Shown here: one piece after another, positions 32,584 through 42,781 of the stretch | How positions within the stretch are numbered: the first letter of the stretch is position 1 | How the letters are laid out: every line of letters begins with the position of its first letter | NCBI RefSeq assembly: GCF_015751905.1 | Contig: NZ_JADOUF010000001.1 | Location: 6,572,001-6,636,000 of the forward strand | Direction: 5' to 3' | DNA length: 64,000 nt | DNA from: Longispora fulva | Lineage (GTDB): Bacteria > Actinomycetota > Actinomycetes > Mycobacteriales > Micromonosporaceae | Notes under the pieces: model-generated | The model's input: only the letters and a program-made list of their open reading frames with translations | Told to the model about the DNA's origin: nothing | Databases searched by the model: none | Program-made: the position numbers and the translations under genes

Positions 32584-33483
32584 GTGACGTCGAACATGCT
32601 GAGCCGGTACATCGGCGGCGAATTACGCCGGTACCGGGATGCGCTCGGCCTGACCCAGGACCACGCGGCCGACCACCTCAACATGAGCCGGCGCACGATG
32701 ATCCGGGTGGAGGCCGGGGACAGCCGGATCAGCATGGGCAACCTGCGCACCCTGCTGGACCTGTACGGCGTGACGAACGAGGTGACCCGGCACGACCTGG
32801 AGATCATGCAGCGCGAGGCGAAGCGTCCCGGCTGGTGGGTGCGCGACATGGCCGTCGGCCCGGCGTCCTACAAGCTCTACGTCGAACACGAGCAGTGGGC
32901 GACGGCCATCGCGATCTTCGCGTCTCTGGTGGTGCCGGCACTTCTGCAGACCGAGGACTACGCCAGGGCGGTGCAGACGGCCGGCCTCGGGTCCTCGGAC
33001 CCGGAGTTGGCGGTCAAGCTGCGACTGGAGCGGCAGCACCACTTCTTCGCCCGGTCGCCGCTGCCGGACATGTCAGTGGTCCTCGACGAGGCGGTGCTAC
33101 TCCGCAGGGTCGGCGCCCATGAGGTGATGGCTGGCCAGTTGCGGCACATCGCCAACTTCGCCGAGGCCGGGCGGTACACCGTGCGGGTGGTGCCGCTGGA
33201 CGCCGGCGAGTTCCTCACGCCGGAGCACTTCACGGTCTTCACTCCGATCTGGGGCACACCGATCGCCTGTTCGGAGGGGGTGCTGGCGATGGGCTTCCAC
33301 GAGGAGCAGCATTTCGTGGAGCGCTACACCCGTGCGCACGCGGTTTGCCGGACGGCGGCGCTGTCCCCCACGGGTAGCATCGCGTTGATCCGCGAGCACG
33401 CGGACCGGTATGGGCAACAGGGGAAAGCAGCTCATGATCGAGCCAAGGTTCCGAAGGGCGACCGGGAGCAACGCGGGCGATAA
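32584..33483 (+). CDS. XRE regulator with DUF5753 domain (second module)
   Basis: The protein has 299 residues. The HTH is at residues 8-62 (GGELRRYRDALGLTQDHAADHLN, then MSRRTMIRVEAGDSRISMGNL), and the DUF5753-type sensor domain follows with VVPALLQTEDYARAV near residue 118. GTG 32584 is the annotated start, and ATG 32596 is possible. Its 3' end overlaps a DUF397 gene in another frame, the usual pair for this family. Confidence 0.88.
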   Translation: MTSNMLSRYIGGELRRYRDALGLTQDHAADHLNMSRRTMIRVEAGDSRISMGNLRTLLDLYGVTNEVTRHDLEIMQREAKRPGWWVRDMAVGPASYKLYVEHEQWATAIAIFASLVVPALLQTEDYARAVQTAGLGSSDPELAVKLRLERQHHFFARSPLPDMSVVLDEAVLLRRVGAHEVMAGQLRHIANFAEAGRYTVRVVPLDAGEFLTPEHFTVFTPIWGTPIACSEGVLAMGFHEEQHFVERYTRAHAVCRTAALSPTGSIALIREHADRYGQQGKAAHDRAKVPKGDREQRGR

Positions 33484-33616
33484 CTGCGTCGAGGTGGCCA
33501 CCGCTCCGGGGGCCGCGTTCGTCCGGGACAGCAAGGACCGGTCCGGCCCGGTCCTCGCCGTGTCCGCCGCGGACTGGTCAGCCTTCGTCACCGACATCAA
33601 GTCCGGCCGGATCTAG
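33434..33616 (+). CDS. DUF397 family small protein (second module)
   Basis: This 60-residue protein shows a near-canonical DUF397: FRRATGSNAGDNCVEVA, then FVRDSKDRSGPVLAVSAADWSAFV. ATG 33434 follows GGGGAAAG and lies inside the end of the XRE gene, so the two are translationally coupled. It probably forms the partner of that regulator. Confidence 0.88.
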   Translation: MIEPRFRRATGSNAGDNCVEVATAPGAAFVRDSKDRSGPVLAVSAADWSAFVTDIKSGRI

Positions 33617-33641
33617 CCCGTCCACCTCGGACGGTGCGCGC

Positions 33642-34373
33642 TCACGGCCAGTCGAGGGTCAGTTCCCCGAGGCGCCACCGGCCCGGCCGGTCCCGCACCA
33701 GCCAGCCGGCGTCCCGTACCGCCGCCACCGACCGCACCCACCGGTCCCGGGCCCCGAACGCCTTGTACGGCGCGGCGGCCAGCCACGCGTCGTCGAGCGC
33801 GGCCAGCAGGTCGTGCACCCGTTCGCCGTGCACATTGCGGTGGATCAGCGCCTTGGGCAGCCGTTCGGCGATCACCGCCGGGCGTTCCAGGTGCGCGAGG
33901 CTGACGGAGAAGGTCAGCGACTCCGGGCCGGCCGGGGTGACGGCGAGCCACGCGCAGACCCGGCCCAGTTCGTCGCAGGTGCCCTCGACGAGTACCCCGC
34001 CGGGGGCGAGCGCCGCCGTCATCTGCCGCCACGCGTCCCGCACGGCCCCCTCGTCGTACTGGCGGAGCACGTTGCACGCCCGGACCAGGGTCGGCCGCAG
34101 CCCGGCCAGCTCGAAGCCGCCCCGACGGAACTCCAGGTCGGGGCGGGCGAAGGGCTGGGCGGCCAGTACCCGGAAAGGGTCGATCTCCAGGCCGACGGTG
34201 CGCGACGGGCGCAGCCGCCGGTGCATCTCGACCGTGGTGACCGGTGAGGCCCCGTAGCCGAGATCGACGACGAGGCCCAGCCGGTCCGGGTACCGCCAGG
34301 CGATCCACCGGTCGAACCTGCGCAACCGGTTCGGGTTGGTGGTCCCCCTGGTGATCTCCCCGACGGGCTTCAC
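33642..34373 (-). CDS. Class I SAM-dependent methyltransferase
   Basis: This 243-residue protein has a Rossmann-type motif [21 protein letters not shown] near residue 32, an acidic [12 protein letters not shown] second motif, and [16 protein letters not shown] later. The substrate is unknown. GTG 34373 overlaps the stop of the upstream SDR gene (GTGA), so both are expressed together next to mshA. Confidence 0.82.
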   Translation of the reverse strand: MKPVGEITRGTTNPNRLRRFDRWIAWRYPDRLGLVVDLGYGASPVTTVEMHRRLRPSRTVGLEIDPFRVLAAQPFARPDLEFRRGGFELAGLRPTLVRACNVLRQYDEGAVRDAWRQMTAALAPGGVLVEGTCDELGRVCAWLAVTPAGPESLTFSVSLAHLERPAVIAERLPKALIHRNVHGERVHDLLAALDDAWLAAAPYKAFGARDRWVRSVAAVRDAGWLVRDRPGRWRLGELTLDWP

Positions 34374-35104
34374 AGCACCCGGTGCACCTTGTAGTTGGAC
34401 GCCTGGGCGAGCGGCCGGAGCACGATCCGGTCGATGTTCACGTAGTGCGGCCGGGTCACGGTCCACGCCACGGCGTCGGCGACGTCCTCGGCGACGAGCG
34501 GCTCGGCCACGCCCGCGTACACCTTGGCGGCCTTCTCCGGGTCCCCGAGCCGGTTGACCGCGAACTCCTCGGTCCGCACCATCCCGGGATCGATCTCGAT
34601 CACCCGGACCGGCCGGCCGCACAGCTCCAGGCGCAGGGTCCCGGTCATCGCGGTCTGGGCGTGCTTGGCGGCGACGTAGCCCCCGCCGCCCTCGTAGACG
34701 TCGAGCCCGGCGGTGGACGAGATCATCACGATCGAGCCCCGGCCGGAGACCTCCAGCGCCGGCAGCAGGGCCTGGGTGACCCGGAGCGTGCCGAGGACGT
34801 TCAGCTCGTACATCCGGGCCCAGTCCGACACCTGACCGGTCTGCACCGTGTCGGCCCCGAAGGCCCCGCCGGCATTGTTGACCAGCACCTCGACCTCGCC
34901 CACCGTCGCGGCGAGTGCCGCGACGTCGGCGTCGGAGGTGATGTCGCACGGCACGGCGGTGCCGTCCAGCTCGTCGGCCAGGGCCTTGATCCGGTCGACG
35001 CGGCGGGCGGCGAAAACGACGTGGAAGCCCTCGGCGGCGAGTCGGCGCGCGGTGGCGGCCCCGATCCCGCTGGAAGCTCCGGTGACGACGGCTGTGGGTC
35101 TCAT
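34370..35104 (-). CDS. Short-chain dehydrogenase (SDR)
   Basis: This 244-residue classical SDR has the cofactor motif TGASSGIG at residues 8-15, NNAG near residue 78 and catalytic Tyr/Lys in YVAAK near residue 145 with an upstream Ser in ISSTAG. Arg residues after the second strand (AARRVDR) favour NADP. A similar SDR (Rv0484c) lies close to mshA in mycobacteria. The substrate is unknown. Confidence 0.9.
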   Translation of the reverse strand: MRPTAVVTGASSGIGAATARRLAAEGFHVVFAARRVDRIKALADELDGTAVPCDITSDADVAALAATVGEVEVLVNNAGGAFGADTVQTGQVSDWARMYELNVLGTLRVTQALLPALEVSGRGSIVMISSTAGLDVYEGGGGYVAAKHAQTAMTGTLRLELCGRPVRVIEIDPGMVRTEEFAVNRLGDPEKAAKVYAGVAEPLVAEDVADAVAWTVTRPHYVNIDRIVLRPLAQASNYKVHRVL

Positions 35105-35227
35105 GAGCCGATCTTAGGTGCGGCCAGGTCCGGGCCGCGCCGCCCGGCCTGGGCGGGACGGAGGTCCATGTCCGATTTCAGCTGTGAGTCACGACACGAT
35201 GGGTACCGGCGGGGGAAGAGCCATCTT

Positions 35228-36523
35228 GTGAACACAGTTGGAAATCGCGTGCCATTCTCTTCTGAGCTGCCGCGCCGGATCGCCACGCTGTCCGTGCACA
35301 CGTCGCCCCTGCACCAGCCGGGCACCGGCGACGCCGGCGGCATGAACGTGTACATCGTCGAGGTGTCGCGCCGCCTCGCCCAGGCGGGCGTCGAGGTGGA
35401 GATCTTCACCCGCGCCACGTCCAGCGACCTGCCGCCGACCGTCGAGATGGCCCCGGGCGTGACCGTCCGGCACGTGCACGCCGGCCCCTTCTCGGGGCTC
35501 AGCAAGGAGGAGTTGCCGGCGCAGCTGTGCGCGTTCACCAACGGCGTCCTGCGCGCCGAGGCCGCCCGCACCCCCGGCTGGTACGACCTGGTGCACTCGC
35601 ACTACTGGCTGTCCGGCCAGGCCGGCTGGCTCGCCAAGGACCGGTGGGGCGTGCCGCTCGTGCACACCGCGCACACCCTGGCCAAGGTGAAGAACGCGCA
35701 GCTCGCCGAGGGCGACAAGCCGGAGCCGAAGGCGCGGGTGATCGGCGAGGAGCAGGTCGTCGCCGAGTCGGACCTGCTGATCGCCAACACGCTGGCGGAG
35801 GCCAGGGACCTGATCAACCTGTACGACGCCGAGTGCGCCCAGGTCGAGGTCGTCCAGCCCGGCGTGGACCTCGACCGGTTCAGCCCCGGCAGCCGGTCCG
35901 CCGCGCGCCAGCGGTTCGGGCTGCCCGACGACGCGTACGTGCTGGCGTTCGTCGGCCGGATCCAGCCGCTCAAGGCCCCCGACGTGCTCGTGCGGGCCGC
36001 CGCCGAGATCGTGGCGCGCGACCCGGAGCTCGCTCGCAAGCTGGTGGTCCTGATCTGCGGCGGCAACAGCGGCAGCGGCCTCGACCTCGCGGCCCTGACC
36101 AGCTCCCTCGGGCTCGGCGACGTCGTGCGCTTCATCCCGCCCCAGGGCGGCTCGGCGCTCGCCGACCTCTACCGCGCCGCCGACCTGGTCGGCGTCCCCA
36201 GCTACAACGAGTCCTTCGGCCTGGTGGCCGTCGAGGCGCAGGCCTGTGGCACCCCGGTCGTCGCAGCGGCGGTCGGCGGGCTCACCACCGCCGTGAAGCA
36301 CGAGGTCAGTGGCCTGCTGATCGACACCCACGACCCGCACGACTGGGCGACGGCGATCTCCGGCCTGCTGCACGCCCCGGCGCGCCGTGCCGAGTTGGCC
36401 GCCGGAGCCGTCGCGCATGCGCAAGACTTCTCCTGGGCGCGGACCACGGACGGGCTGCTCGCCGGCTACAAGGCCGCGCTCGCCGTGCACCGTTCCCGCC
36501 TGCTGGAGGTCGCCGGGCTGTGA
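35228..36523 (+). CDS. mshA: D-inositol-3-phosphate glycosyltransferase MshA
   Basis: This GT4 glycosyltransferase makes the first intermediate of mycothiol from UDP-GlcNAc and inositol-3-phosphate. It has the family hallmarks [10 protein letters not shown] then [41 protein letters not shown] and [23 protein letters not shown] 35228 is preferred because GGGGAAGAG lies about 9 nt upstream. ATG 35168 would add 20 residues of atypical codon use, with GGAGG only 3 nt away. It overlaps the YbjN gene by GTGA. Confidence 0.95.
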   Translation: MNTVGNRVPFSSELPRRIATLSVHTSPLHQPGTGDAGGMNVYIVEVSRRLAQAGVEVEIFTRATSSDLPPTVEMAPGVTVRHVHAGPFSGLSKEELPAQLCAFTNGVLRAEAARTPGWYDLVHSHYWLSGQAGWLAKDRWGVPLVHTAHTLAKVKNAQLAEGDKPEPKARVIGEEQVVAESDLLIANTLAEARDLINLYDAECAQVEVVQPGVDLDRFSPGSRSAARQRFGLPDDAYVLAFVGRIQPLKAPDVLVRAAAEIVARDPELARKLVVLICGGNSGSGLDLAALTSSLGLGDVVRFIPPQGGSALADLYRAADLVGVPSYNESFGLVAVEAQACGTPVVAAAVGGLTTAVKHEVSGLLIDTHDPHDWATAISGLLHAPARRAELAAGAVAHAQDFSWARTTDGLLAGYKAALAVHRSRLLEVAGL

Positions 36524-37020
36524 GTGTCCCCGAGCTGATCGAGACGACGCTGCGCGCCCGCGAGTTGGAGTTCGAGCGGGTGGACGACCGGTTCGTGGTG
36601 ACGCTGCCCGGTACCCACAAGCTCAAGACGGTCTGCAACCTCGTCGTCGGCGCGCACGCGCTGCGGATCGAGGCGTTCGTGATCCGACAGCCCGACGAGA
36701 ACCGCGAGGCGGTGTGGGCCTACCTGCTGCGCCGCAACGCGGCCATGTTCGGGGTCTCGTTCGCGATCGACGCGGTCGGCGACGTGTACCTGACGGGCAG
36801 GGTGCCGCTGTCCGGGCTCACGGAGGACGACCTGGACCGGCTGCTCGGCTCCGTGCTCACCTACGCCGACGAGAGTTTCGACCCGCTGCTGGAGCTCGGC
36901 TTCAGTTCGGCGATCCGGCGCGAGTGGGCCTGGAGAGTCTCGCGTGGAGAGTCGCTGGCGAATCTCGCGGCGTTCCAACACCTGGTAGAAGACTCGGACG
37001 GGTCTAATAGCAGACAGTGA
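36520..37020 (+). CDS. YbjN domain protein (Rv0487-like)
   Basis: This 166-residue YbjN-type protein resembles type III secretion chaperone folds ([46 protein letters not shown] split over residues 28-72). It is nearly always next to mshA in actinobacteria. Its function is not established. The GTG start overlaps the mshA stop, indicating coupled translation. Confidence 0.88.
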   Translation: MSVPELIETTLRARELEFERVDDRFVVTLPGTHKLKTVCNLVVGAHALRIEAFVIRQPDENREAVWAYLLRRNAAMFGVSFAIDAVGDVYLTGRVPLSGLTEDDLDRLLGSVLTYADESFDPLLELGFSSAIRREWAWRVSRGESLANLAAFQHLVEDSDGSNSRQ

Positions 37021-37101
37021 GCGTGTGAGGGATCGTACAGTTGGCAACGCTTGCGTATCAATTTGTTGATCACCTATGGTTACCCCTAGTTACGGGGGCG
37101 A

Positions 37102-37117
37102 GGTGTCGCGCGACACC
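37102..37117. promoter_or_regulatory. 16-bp perfect palindrome in a convergent gap
   Basis: GGTGTCGCGCGACACC is a perfect palindrome in the 262-bp region between the convergent YbjN and MFS genes (37021-37282). Nearby, ATCAA-TTTG-TTGAT (about 37058-37071) is a second small dyad. No gene is supported in this region. A regulatory site here would be unexpected because no promoter faces it. Confidence 0.4.
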
Positions 37118-37248
37118 AGGACAGTGGTCGGGGGGCTACGGGTCCGGTGTTGCGCGACTGAGTCGCTGAGCGCTGCCGGGGGGTGGCGGCCGCCGCGACG
37201 AAGGTTGGCGGGCGTGGGATCAGAGTCGGGGGGCTCCTTTCCTACGCC

Positions 37249-37290
37249 CGCTTCTCTACGCGTATTTTCCTGCGCCGCTTCTCTACGCGT
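37249..37290. repeat. 15-bp direct repeat at the MFS gene end
   Basis: CGCTTCTCTACGCGT occurs at 37249-37263 and 37276-37290, a 27-bp period. The second copy contains the last codon and stop of the minus-strand MFS gene, so the gene end is duplicated downstream. Confidence 0.8.
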
Positions 37291-38464
37291 CGACGAGTTC
37301 GCGCAGCTCCGCGACCCGGCGCTCCCGGGTCGGACCGCTGAGCAGGTGCCCGGCCGCGGCGAGCAGCCCCAGCCCCAGACAGATCACCCAGTGCCAGTCG
37401 CCGAGGGTCTGCAGGCTCAGCCCGCCCAGCGCCGGCGCGGCGAAGGCCGAGGCGGCGAAGGACAGATTGAACACTCCCTGGTACTGGCCCCGCAGCCGCT
37501 CCGGCGACAACTCCGCGATGATGGCGGCGTTGGGCGGGGCCGCCAACATCTGGCCGACGGTCCAGATCACGACGGTGATCGCGTACCCGGCCAGTGAGCC
37601 CACCAGCGCCGTCAAGCCGTAGCCGACGGCCACGAGGAGCAGGGCCAGGGCGAGCACCCGGGCCTTGCGCGCCCGCCCGATCAGCTTGGGCACGAACAGC
37701 TGGCCGGCGACGACCATGCCGGCGCTGAGGGCCATGACCAGCCCGTACTGGCCGGTGCTCAGGCCGTCGCCCTTCATCGCGAGCGGCAGCATCGTCGTGC
37801 TCTGCGCGAAGACCATCGCCATCAGGAACGTCAGCCCGACGAACACCAGGTAGGGCCGGTCGCGGAGTGCCCGGCCGAGACCCTGCCCGCCGGAGGCCGT
37901 CGGGTGCCGGACCAGGGTCTCGGGCACCCGGAACGCGATGATCAGGACCGCGATCAGGGTCGCGGCGGCGTCCAGGCCGAAGAGCAGCAGGTAGGACACC
38001 TCGGCGAGTACCCCGACGAGCAGGGCGGCGATGGCGGCGCCGCCGAAGAAGGCCCAGTACAACAGGTTGAACGCTGGCAGGCGCTGCGGCTCGGGCACCA
38101 CGTCCGTGATCGCCGCGACCGAGGCCGGACCGCCGAGCTGGGTGGCCACGCCGAGCAGGGTCGCCGTGACGCCGATCGCGACCGGGGTGCTCGACAGCCC
38201 GACGGCCATCATGAGCACCGAGGCGGTCGAGTACGCCAGCAGCATCGTCTTCCGCCGCCCCCATCGGTCGGCGAGCACGCCCCCGGCGAGGACGCCGAGC
38301 GCGCCGCCCGCGCCGTGCAGGCCGATGACGAGGCCGGTCGCGGCGGTGGTCAGGCCCCGGATGTCCTTGAGGTAGATCGCCAGGAAGATGATGGCGAAGC
38401 CGCCGAGCCGGTTGATCAGGAGTCCGGTCCAGATCGCCCAGTAGGTGCCTGACAGCCCGCGCAC
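37283..38464 (-). CDS. MFS transporter, tandem paralog 1
   Basis: This protein of about 393 residues has 12 membrane segments, with GLLINRLGGFAIIFLAIYL in TM1 and motif [17 protein letters not shown]. It is a clear paralog of the next minus-strand gene, with matching landmarks IIAELSPERLRGQYQGVFNL and VFVGLTFLMAMVFAQ. GTG 38464, after GGGGAG, gives the same N-terminus as the paralog (RGLSGTYWAIWTG against [11 protein letters not shown]). The substrate is unknown. Confidence 0.87.
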   Translation of the reverse strand: MRGLSGTYWAIWTGLLINRLGGFAIIFLAIYLKDIRGLTTAATGLVIGLHGAGGALGVLAGGVLADRWGRRKTMLLAYSTASVLMMAVGLSSTPVAIGVTATLLGVATQLGGPASVAAITDVVPEPQRLPAFNLLYWAFFGGAAIAALLVGVLAEVSYLLLFGLDAAATLIAVLIIAFRVPETLVRHPTASGGQGLGRALRDRPYLVFVGLTFLMAMVFAQSTTMLPLAMKGDGLSTGQYGLVMALSAGMVVAGQLFVPKLIGRARKARVLALALLLVAVGYGLTALVGSLAGYAITVVIWTVGQMLAAPPNAAIIAELSPERLRGQYQGVFNLSFAASAFAAPALGGLSLQTLGDWHWVICLGLGLLAAAGHLLSGPTRERRVAELRELVDA

Positions 38465-38649
38465 GGCGCTCCCCAGTAAAGAAGGTAGTCGGTAAGCGAT
38501 TACCAACGCTACGAGCTGGGACTCGCCACCAACAGAGGTCGACTCGGCACCCGGCTGTGTCTCTCGTCACGGGTCAGCGATCTCGGTCCAACCACGGGCC
38601 GTGGCGGCACCGGGCCCCGCCGGTTGCGAGGTCGGCCGTGCACCGGTCG

Positions 38650-39876
38650 CTACGCGTTGACGAGTTCCGGTTCCTTCAGGGCCGCCGTCCGCCGGTTGCG
38701 GGCCGGGCCGGCGGCGAGGTTGAGGCCCGCGACGAGCAGGCTGAGCACGAGGCAGCCGATCCACAGCGGCGCGTTGCCGAACTCGTCGAACACGAACCCG
38801 CCGACCAGTGGGGCGGCGAACGCGGCCCCGGAGAAGGCGAGGGAGAACACGCCCTGGTAGCGGCCCCGCGCGTCGGCCGGGGACAGCTCGGCGATCAGCG
38901 TCGAGTTCGACGGGGACTGCAGCATCTCGCCGAGGGTCCAGATCAGCACGGTGGCCGAGTACAGCCACAGGTCGTGCGCCAGGGCGGTCAGGCCGAAGCC
39001 GACGCCGACGATCAGGGACGCCATCGCCAGGGTCTTCGACCGGTCGCGGCCCCGGACGAGGCGCGGGATGAACAGCTGGCCGAGCACGATCAGGATCCCG
39101 TTCAGCGCGATCACGGTGCCGAACGTCCTCGCGGACAGGCCGTCGCGGGCCATCGCCAGCGGCAGGGACGACAGGTGCTGCATGAACACCATGGCGCTGA
39201 GGAAGGTCAGGCCGACGAGTCCGAGGTACACCGGGTCGAGGAAGGGGCTGCTACTGGGCCGGGCGGGGCCGGCGACGGCCGGGCGGGCCGCGGCCTGCGG
39301 CCGGGTCTCCGGCACCTTCAGGAACACGATCAACGCTGTGAGCAGCATCGTCGCGGCGTCCACGATGAAGATCCACAGGTAGTCGAGGTCCGCCACCAGG
39401 CCGCCGAGCAGCGCCGCGACCGAGAACCCGAGGTTGATCGCCCAGTAGTTCAGGCTGAAGGCGCGCAACCGGTCCTTGTCGGGCACGATGTCGACCATCA
39501 TCGCCGAGAACGCCGGCCGGGACATGTTCTGGACCAGACCCAGGACGAAGCCCATCACCACGATGAGCCACCTCTCCTGGGTGAGCCCGAGCAGCACCAG
39601 CATCACCGCAGTGCCGACCTGGGCCACGAGCAGCGTGCTCCGCCGCCCCCACCGGTCGGCCAACTGTCCGCCGATCAGGACCCCCACGGCCCCGCCGGCG
39701 CCGATCATGCCGATCACGAGCCCGACGAAGGTGGGCTTGAAGTGCCGCTCGTTGCTCAGGTAGAAGGTCAGCAGGATCGTGACGAAAGCCCCGGCGCGGC
39801 TGATCAGGGTGCCGGACCACAGGTACCAGAAGGTCTTCGGCAGGCCGCCCGTCGTCTGCTGTAACCACCCGCGCAA
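38650..39876 (-). CDS. MFS transporter, tandem paralog 2
   Basis: This 408-residue 12-TM MFS protein carries [18 protein letters not shown] (motif A) and [20 protein letters not shown], shared with its neighbour. The start is TTG 39876 with GGAGGT 5 nt upstream. The pair arose by tandem duplication and then diverged. A role in export of small metabolites is inferred only from the family. It is divergent from gpmA. Confidence 0.87.
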   Translation of the reverse strand: MRGWLQQTTGGLPKTFWYLWSGTLISRAGAFVTILLTFYLSNERHFKPTFVGLVIGMIGAGGAVGVLIGGQLADRWGRRSTLLVAQVGTAVMLVLLGLTQERWLIVVMGFVLGLVQNMSRPAFSAMMVDIVPDKDRLRAFSLNYWAINLGFSVAALLGGLVADLDYLWIFIVDAATMLLTALIVFLKVPETRPQAAARPAVAGPARPSSSPFLDPVYLGLVGLTFLSAMVFMQHLSSLPLAMARDGLSARTFGTVIALNGILIVLGQLFIPRLVRGRDRSKTLAMASLIVGVGFGLTALAHDLWLYSATVLIWTLGEMLQSPSNSTLIAELSPADARGRYQGVFSLAFSGAAFAAPLVGGFVFDEFGNAPLWIGCLVLSLLVAGLNLAAGPARNRRTAALKEPELVNA

Positions 39877-39991
39877 GGAGCACCTCCGTGTAAGGATCGT
39901 GGCTCCTACAATTCCTTACCGCCCCGGCTCGGGTCACCCAGTTTTGGACGTGTCCTCGGTCACTGGGCGTGACGTCCCTAGGATGAGCGTC

Positions 39992-40726
39992 ATGACGATC
40001 GGAACCCTGGTTCTCCTCCGGCACGGCGAGAGCGTCTGGAACGCGAAGAATCTGTTCACCGGCTGGGTGGACGTCGACCTCACCGAGAAGGGTGAGGCCG
40101 AGGCCCGGCGGGCGGGTGAACTGCTCCGGTCGGCCGACGTGCTGCCCGACGTGCTGCACACCTCCCTGCAGCGCCGCGCCATCCGGACCGCCGAGCTCGC
40201 TCTCGACGCGGCGGACCGGCACTGGATCCCCGTGCACCGTTCCTGGCGGCTCAACGAGCGGCACTACGGAGCGTTGCAGGGCAAGGACAAGAAGCAGACG
40301 CTGCAGGAGTACGGCGAGGAGCAGTTCATGCTCTGGCGGCGCTCCTACGACATCCCCCCGCCGCCGATCGACCCGGCGGACGAGTTCTCCCAGGCCGGCG
40401 ACCCCCGGTACGCGGCGGTGCCCGCCCCGCTGGCCGAGTGCCTGGCGGACGTGGTCGACCGCGCCCTGCCGTACTGGTACGACGCGATCGTTCCCGACCT
40501 GCTCCTCGGCAAGACGGTGCTGGTCGCCGCGCACGGCAACTCGCTGCGCGCGCTGGTCAAGCACCTCGACAACATCTCGGCGACCGACATCGCCGGCCTG
40601 AACATCCCGACGGGCTTCCCGCTGCGATACGAGCTCGACGAGGAGCTGCGCCCGGTGAAGTCGGAGTACCTGGACCCGGCCGGCGCAGCTCAAGCGGCTG
40701 CCGCCGTCGCCAACCAAGGCCGCTAG
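39992..40726 (+). CDS. gpmA: 2,3-bisphosphoglycerate-dependent phosphoglycerate mutase
   Basis: This 244-residue glycolytic enzyme interconverts 3- and 2-phosphoglycerate. The phospho-His motif [13 protein letters not shown] is at residues 7-19, [14 protein letters not shown] follows, and the second catalytic His is in [11 protein letters not shown] near residue 180. TAGGAT (39979-39984) ends 7 nt before the ATG, giving a leaderless start. It precedes phoU/senX3/regX3 as gpm1 does in mycobacteria. A hairpin follows. Confidence 0.96.
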   Translation: MTIGTLVLLRHGESVWNAKNLFTGWVDVDLTEKGEAEARRAGELLRSADVLPDVLHTSLQRRAIRTAELALDAADRHWIPVHRSWRLNERHYGALQGKDKKQTLQEYGEEQFMLWRRSYDIPPPPIDPADEFSQAGDPRYAAVPAPLAECLADVVDRALPYWYDAIVPDLLLGKTVLVAAHGNSLRALVKHLDNISATDIAGLNIPTGFPLRYELDEELRPVKSEYLDPAGAAQAAAAVANQGR

Positions 40727-40734
40727 AAAACGAG

Positions 40735-40767
40735 GGAGCCCGACCGCCGCATGCGGGGCCGGGCTCC
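40735..40767 (+). terminator. Hairpin after gpmA
   Basis: GGAGCCCG (40735-40742) pairs with CGGGCTCC (40760-40767), with an inner CCGC/GCGG stem. An A-rich then T-containing segment follows. Confidence 0.75.
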
Positions 40768-40784
40768 TACTCGTAAAAAATAAT

Positions 40785-40820
40785 GATCTTGATCTTTGAT
40801 CTAAGGCGCCCTGAGCGGGT
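40785..40820 (-). repeat. GATCAAGA-module repeat between gpmA and phoU
   Basis: On the minus strand this reads CGCTCAGGGCGCCTTAGATC followed by AAAGATCAAGATC. GCGCCTTAGRTCAA is shared with the segment just after the long hairpin at 43.5 kb, and GATCAAGA with 63.86 kb. Confidence 0.6.
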
Positions 40821-40822
40821 CC

Positions 40823-41470
40823 TCACTCACCAAGAGGGGCACCCGTTACCAGGTAGACGACCTGCTTGCCGGCGTTGACCGCGTGGTCGGCGTAGCGCTC
40901 GTAGAACCGGGCCAGCAGCGCCGTGTCCACCGCCGCCTCGATCCCGTGCTGCCACTCCGACTCGAACAGCGCCTTGAAGAGCTTGCGCTCCAGGGCGTCC
41001 ATCTCGTCGTCGTCCTTCTCCAGCTCCGCGCCGAGGGTGGCGTCGCGCTCGGCGAGCACGGACACGACCTTCTTGGCCATCCGGTCGGCGACCTTGCCCA
41101 TCTCCGTGAAGATCTCGTGCAGCTCGGCGGGCACCGCGATCTCGGGCTTGCGGCGCAGCGAGGTCTTCGCGATGTGCTCGGCCAGGTCGCCCATCCGCTC
41201 GATGTCGGTGGCGATGTGCAGGCTGGTGATGATGGCGCGGAGGTCGCCGGCGACCGGCGACTGGCGGGCGAGGAGCTCGTAGACGGACTCCTCGACGCTG
41301 CGGTACATCGCGTTGATGCCCTCGTCGTCGGCCAGCACGTTCTCGGCGAGCACCTGGTCGGCCGTCAGCAGCGCGCGGGTGGCCTGGCGGAGGGCGTGGC
41401 GCACCTCGCCGGCCATGGCCACGAGGGTGCCGGCGAGTTGGGCGAGGTCAGAGCGGAATACGTCGCGCAT
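40823..41470 (-). CDS. phoU: PhoU phosphate-signalling regulator
   Basis: This 215-residue protein consists of two three-helix PhoU bundles, with metal-binding type motifs ERMGDLAEHIAKTS near residue 90 and ERYADHAVNAGKQV near residue 190. PhoU links the Pst transporter state to the SenX3 kinase. Start ATG 41470 is preferred because the minus-strand TACGGT (41483-41478) ends 7 nt upstream. It is divergent from senX3, allowing coordinated phosphate control. Confidence 0.94.
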   Translation of the reverse strand: MRDVFRSDLAQLAGTLVAMAGEVRHALRQATRALLTADQVLAENVLADDEGINAMYRSVEESVYELLARQSPVAGDLRAIITSLHIATDIERMGDLAEHIAKTSLRRKPEIAVPAELHEIFTEMGKVADRMAKKVVSVLAERDATLGAELEKDDDEMDALERKLFKALFESEWQHGIEAAVDTALLARFYERYADHAVNAGKQVVYLVTGAPLGE

Positions 41471-41614
41471 GGTCACCACCGTAGGGCGGATCGGCATACG
41501 GTGCATGAACGTCGGTGAACGTGGACAATCCTGAGAGTGAACATTCGGGAGAACCGAGCGTTTCCAGAGGTACCGGCTGGTGGAATCCGACGAAACTCAC
41601 CCTACGATCGCCCT

Positions 41615-42781
41615 GTGAATGTGGTGCTGGCGATGGTTGTGGGCGCCGCTCTTGGTGCCGGAGTGACCGCGCTCTTTTTCAGGGCGGTTCGGGGGAGTAA
41701 GACAGTGCAGGTTGTGGAGACCGACCTCGCCAGGACCAGCCTCGACGGCCTGCGGGCCGGCGTGATCGTCCTGGACCCGACCGACCGGGTGGCGCTGGCC
41801 AACCCCGCGGCGGTCGGGATGAAACTACTCAAGAACGACGAGAGCGGCCTTTCCCATGCCGTACTGCGCAGCCTGGTCGCCCAGGTCCGCCGCAGCGGCG
41901 ACCCGCGCGACGTCGAGCTGGACCTGCCCCGCAGCGGCGGGCGCAACCCGCTCGGCGTGCGGGTCCGGGTCACGGTGCTCGACGACGAACACGTGCACCT
42001 CGAGGTCGAGGACGTCACCGAGGCGCACCGCGTCGCCCGGGTCCGTCGGGACTTCGTGGCCAACGTCAGCCATGAGCTCAAAACCCCGGTGGGCGCGTTG
42101 CAGCTGCTCAGCGAGGCGCTACTGGAGGCGGTGGACGATCCGGAGACCGCCCGGCGGTTCACGGAGCGGATCCAGCACGAGTCCGCCCGACTGGCCCGGC
42201 TGGTCAGCGAGCTGATCGAGCTGTCCAGGCTCCAGGGCGCCGAGCCGCTGCCCGAACCGGAGCCGGTCGGCGTCGACCGCATGATCAACGAGGTGCTGGA
42301 CCGGTCGCGGACCGCCGCCGTCGCCAAGGAGATCGTGGTCCGCTGGGAGGGCGAGCACGGCCTGACGGTGTACGGGCACGAGGGCCAGCTCGTCACCGCG
42401 CTGGCGAACCTCGTGGAGAACGCGATCGCGTACAGCCCGGAGAAGACCTCCATCACCATCCACTCGGAGAAATCCGGCAAGCGTGTGAAAATCGCGGTGG
42501 CGGACGAGGGGATCGGCATCGCGGCCGAGGACACGGATCGCATTTTCGAGCGGTTCTACCGGGCCGACCAGGCGAGGTCCCGGGCGACCGGTGGAACGGG
42601 CCTTGGCCTGGCGATTGTCAAACACATCGCCAGCAACCACGGTGGGAGGGTCGAAGTGAGCAGCGAAGTAGGGGTTGGGTCAACGTTCACTTTGCGGCTA
42701 CCGTCCCGCCCCCCTGCGGGGGCCTCCGCTTTGAAAAGTCAGACTCGTATGGCTGACATGAAGACGAAGGGACGCCCGTGA
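41615..42781 (+). CDS. senX3: Sensor histidine kinase SenX3
   Basis: This protein of about 388 residues starts with one membrane segment (NVVLAMVVGAALGAGVTALF), then a PAS-like region (residues 35-130). The HisKA box SHELKTPVGALQLL is near residue 155, and the ATPase N, G1 and G2 boxes are NLVENAIAYS, DEGIGIA and GTGLGLAIVKHI. It phosphorylates RegX3 under phosphate limitation. TACGAT (41603-41608) ends 6 nt before GTG 41615. Its stop overlaps the regX3 start. Confidence 0.94.
   Translation: MNVVLAMVVGAALGAGVTALFFRAVRGSKTVQVVETDLARTSLDGLRAGVIVLDPTDRVALANPAAVGMKLLKNDESGLSHAVLRSLVAQVRRSGDPRDVELDLPRSGGRNPLGVRVRVTVLDDEHVHLEVEDVTEAHRVARVRRDFVANVSHELKTPVGALQLLSEALLEAVDDPETARRFTERIQHESARLARLVSELIELSRLQGAEPLPEPEPVGVDRMINEVLDRSRTAAVAKEIVVRWEGEHGLTVYGHEGQLVTALANLVENAIAYSPEKTSITIHSEKSGKRVKIAVADEGIGIAAEDTDRIFERFYRADQARSRATGGTGLGLAIVKHIASNHGGRVEVSSEVGVGSTFTLRLPSRPPAGASALKSQTRMADMKTKGRP

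Noticed and set aside
33642-34949. A 435-codon reading of the methyltransferase frame
   Set aside because: The first 190 codons are antisense-type low-complexity sequence inside the SDR gene; the GTG at 34373 overlapping the SDR stop is the natural start.
34382-35227. N-terminal extension of the mshA frame
   Set aside because: It is the shadow of the divergent SDR gene; MshA similarity begins only around the [10 protein letters not shown] segment.
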